The notes under the pieces are model-generated. The model ran no database searches, had not been told where the DNA came from, and worked only from the letters and a program-made list of their open reading frames with translations. Below are positions 6,301 through 6,357 of a stretch of DNA of 6,357 nt, one piece after another. The DNA comes from B21-G16 sp003644825 [NCBI: Candidatus Zhuqueibacterota bacterium]. GTDB lineage: Bacteria; SM23-31; B21-G16. The translations under genes and the position numbers were made by a program. The stretch lies in contig QNDJ01000108.1 of NCBI GenBank assembly GCA_003644825.1, positions 1 to 6,357 on the forward strand, in the 5' to 3' direction. How positions within the stretch are numbered: the first letter of the stretch is position 1; each line of letters begins with the position of its first letter.

Positions 6301-6316
6301 AGTCATTAAAATGACT
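6301..6316. repeat. Short inverted repeat AGTCATT-AA-AATGACT
   Basis: Seven-base arms (6301-6307 and 6310-6316) surround AA, followed by GTTTC. It could fold as a 6-bp stem with a TAAA loop. It is too short and AT-rich to assign a role; a weak terminator or operator is possible. Confidence 0.3.
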
Positions 6317-6357
6317 GTTTCAAAGGTATTATAACTTTATCGTTAAAAATAAAAAAC

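Larger units (their letters stand above)
5887..6357. other. Non-coding region downstream of the operon with dispersed-repeat-like palindromes
   Basis: No gene is apparent on either strand. Directly after the last stop there is a T run (5887-5896 region) but no GC-rich hairpin in front of it, so I cannot point to a clear intrinsic terminator. From about 6127 onward the base composition changes and three short palindromic elements follow one another, listed separately. The last 40 bases are AT-rich and may belong to the leader of a gene beyond the window. Confidence 0.6.

Noticed and set aside
1-6357. CRISPR array, tRNA (including tRNA-Sec) or insertion sequence
   Set aside because: No regularly spaced repeats, no cloverleaf with a CCA-like end, and no transposase-like reading frame were found.

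Overview
This visibly AT-rich window holds one five-gene, plus-strand operon (616-5886) between two non-coding flanks. It looks like it comes from an anaerobic, diderm, cytochrome-rich bacterium. The reasons are exported multiheme c-type cytochromes, several lipoprotein signal peptides, a signal-peptide beta-barrel ending in an aromatic residue, and good Shine-Dalgarno sites. The dispersed palindromes in the flanks would fit an FCB-type lineage (Ignavibacteria/Calditrichota-like), but the lineage is an inference and no marker gene is present.

Layout: 1-615 is an AT-rich leader with one strong palindrome (32-56), a 19-bp direct repeat and a possible promoter. 616-1926 is a multiheme lipoprotein cytochrome interrupted by one in-frame UGA at 823-825. 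1958-3022 is a lipoprotein with two rhodanese domains, both keeping their active-site Cys. 3036-4238 is a porin-like outer-membrane beta-barrel. 4255-5142 is a periplasmic 12-motif cytochrome. 5152-5886 is a 7-motif lipoprotein cytochrome. 5887-6357 is non-coding and holds three dispersed-repeat-like palindromes. Gaps inside the operon are 9-31 bp, so the genes are probably co-transcribed and partly translationally coupled.

The main result is that the first gene is best read as a selenoprotein. The 69-residue upstream piece (lipoprotein signal plus one CxxCH heme site) and the downstream heme-rich piece are in the same frame, separated only by UGA plus three codons. The downstream piece has no signal peptide of its own, so its hemes could not be attached unless the UGA is read through. 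Just after the UGA is a stem-loop (833-854) made of 3 bp, a bulged U, 5 bp and an AGUUA loop. Its loop starts 16 nt from the UGA, which matches the usual description of a bacterial SECIS element. The product would be a 436-residue outer-membrane-type lipoprotein with Sec at residue 70 and 11 possible heme sites.

Together the operon encodes a plausible electron conduit: a barrel, two lipoprotein cytochromes and a soluble periplasmic cytochrome (30 heme-type motifs in total), plus an extracytoplasmic rhodanese. The gene content resembles the Geobacter ext clusters (rhodanese lipoprotein ExtH, porin-like ExtI, multiheme ExtK/ExtL). As I recall, these have been linked to extracellular electron transfer and to selenite/tellurite handling. 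The substrate here is not determined by the sequence.
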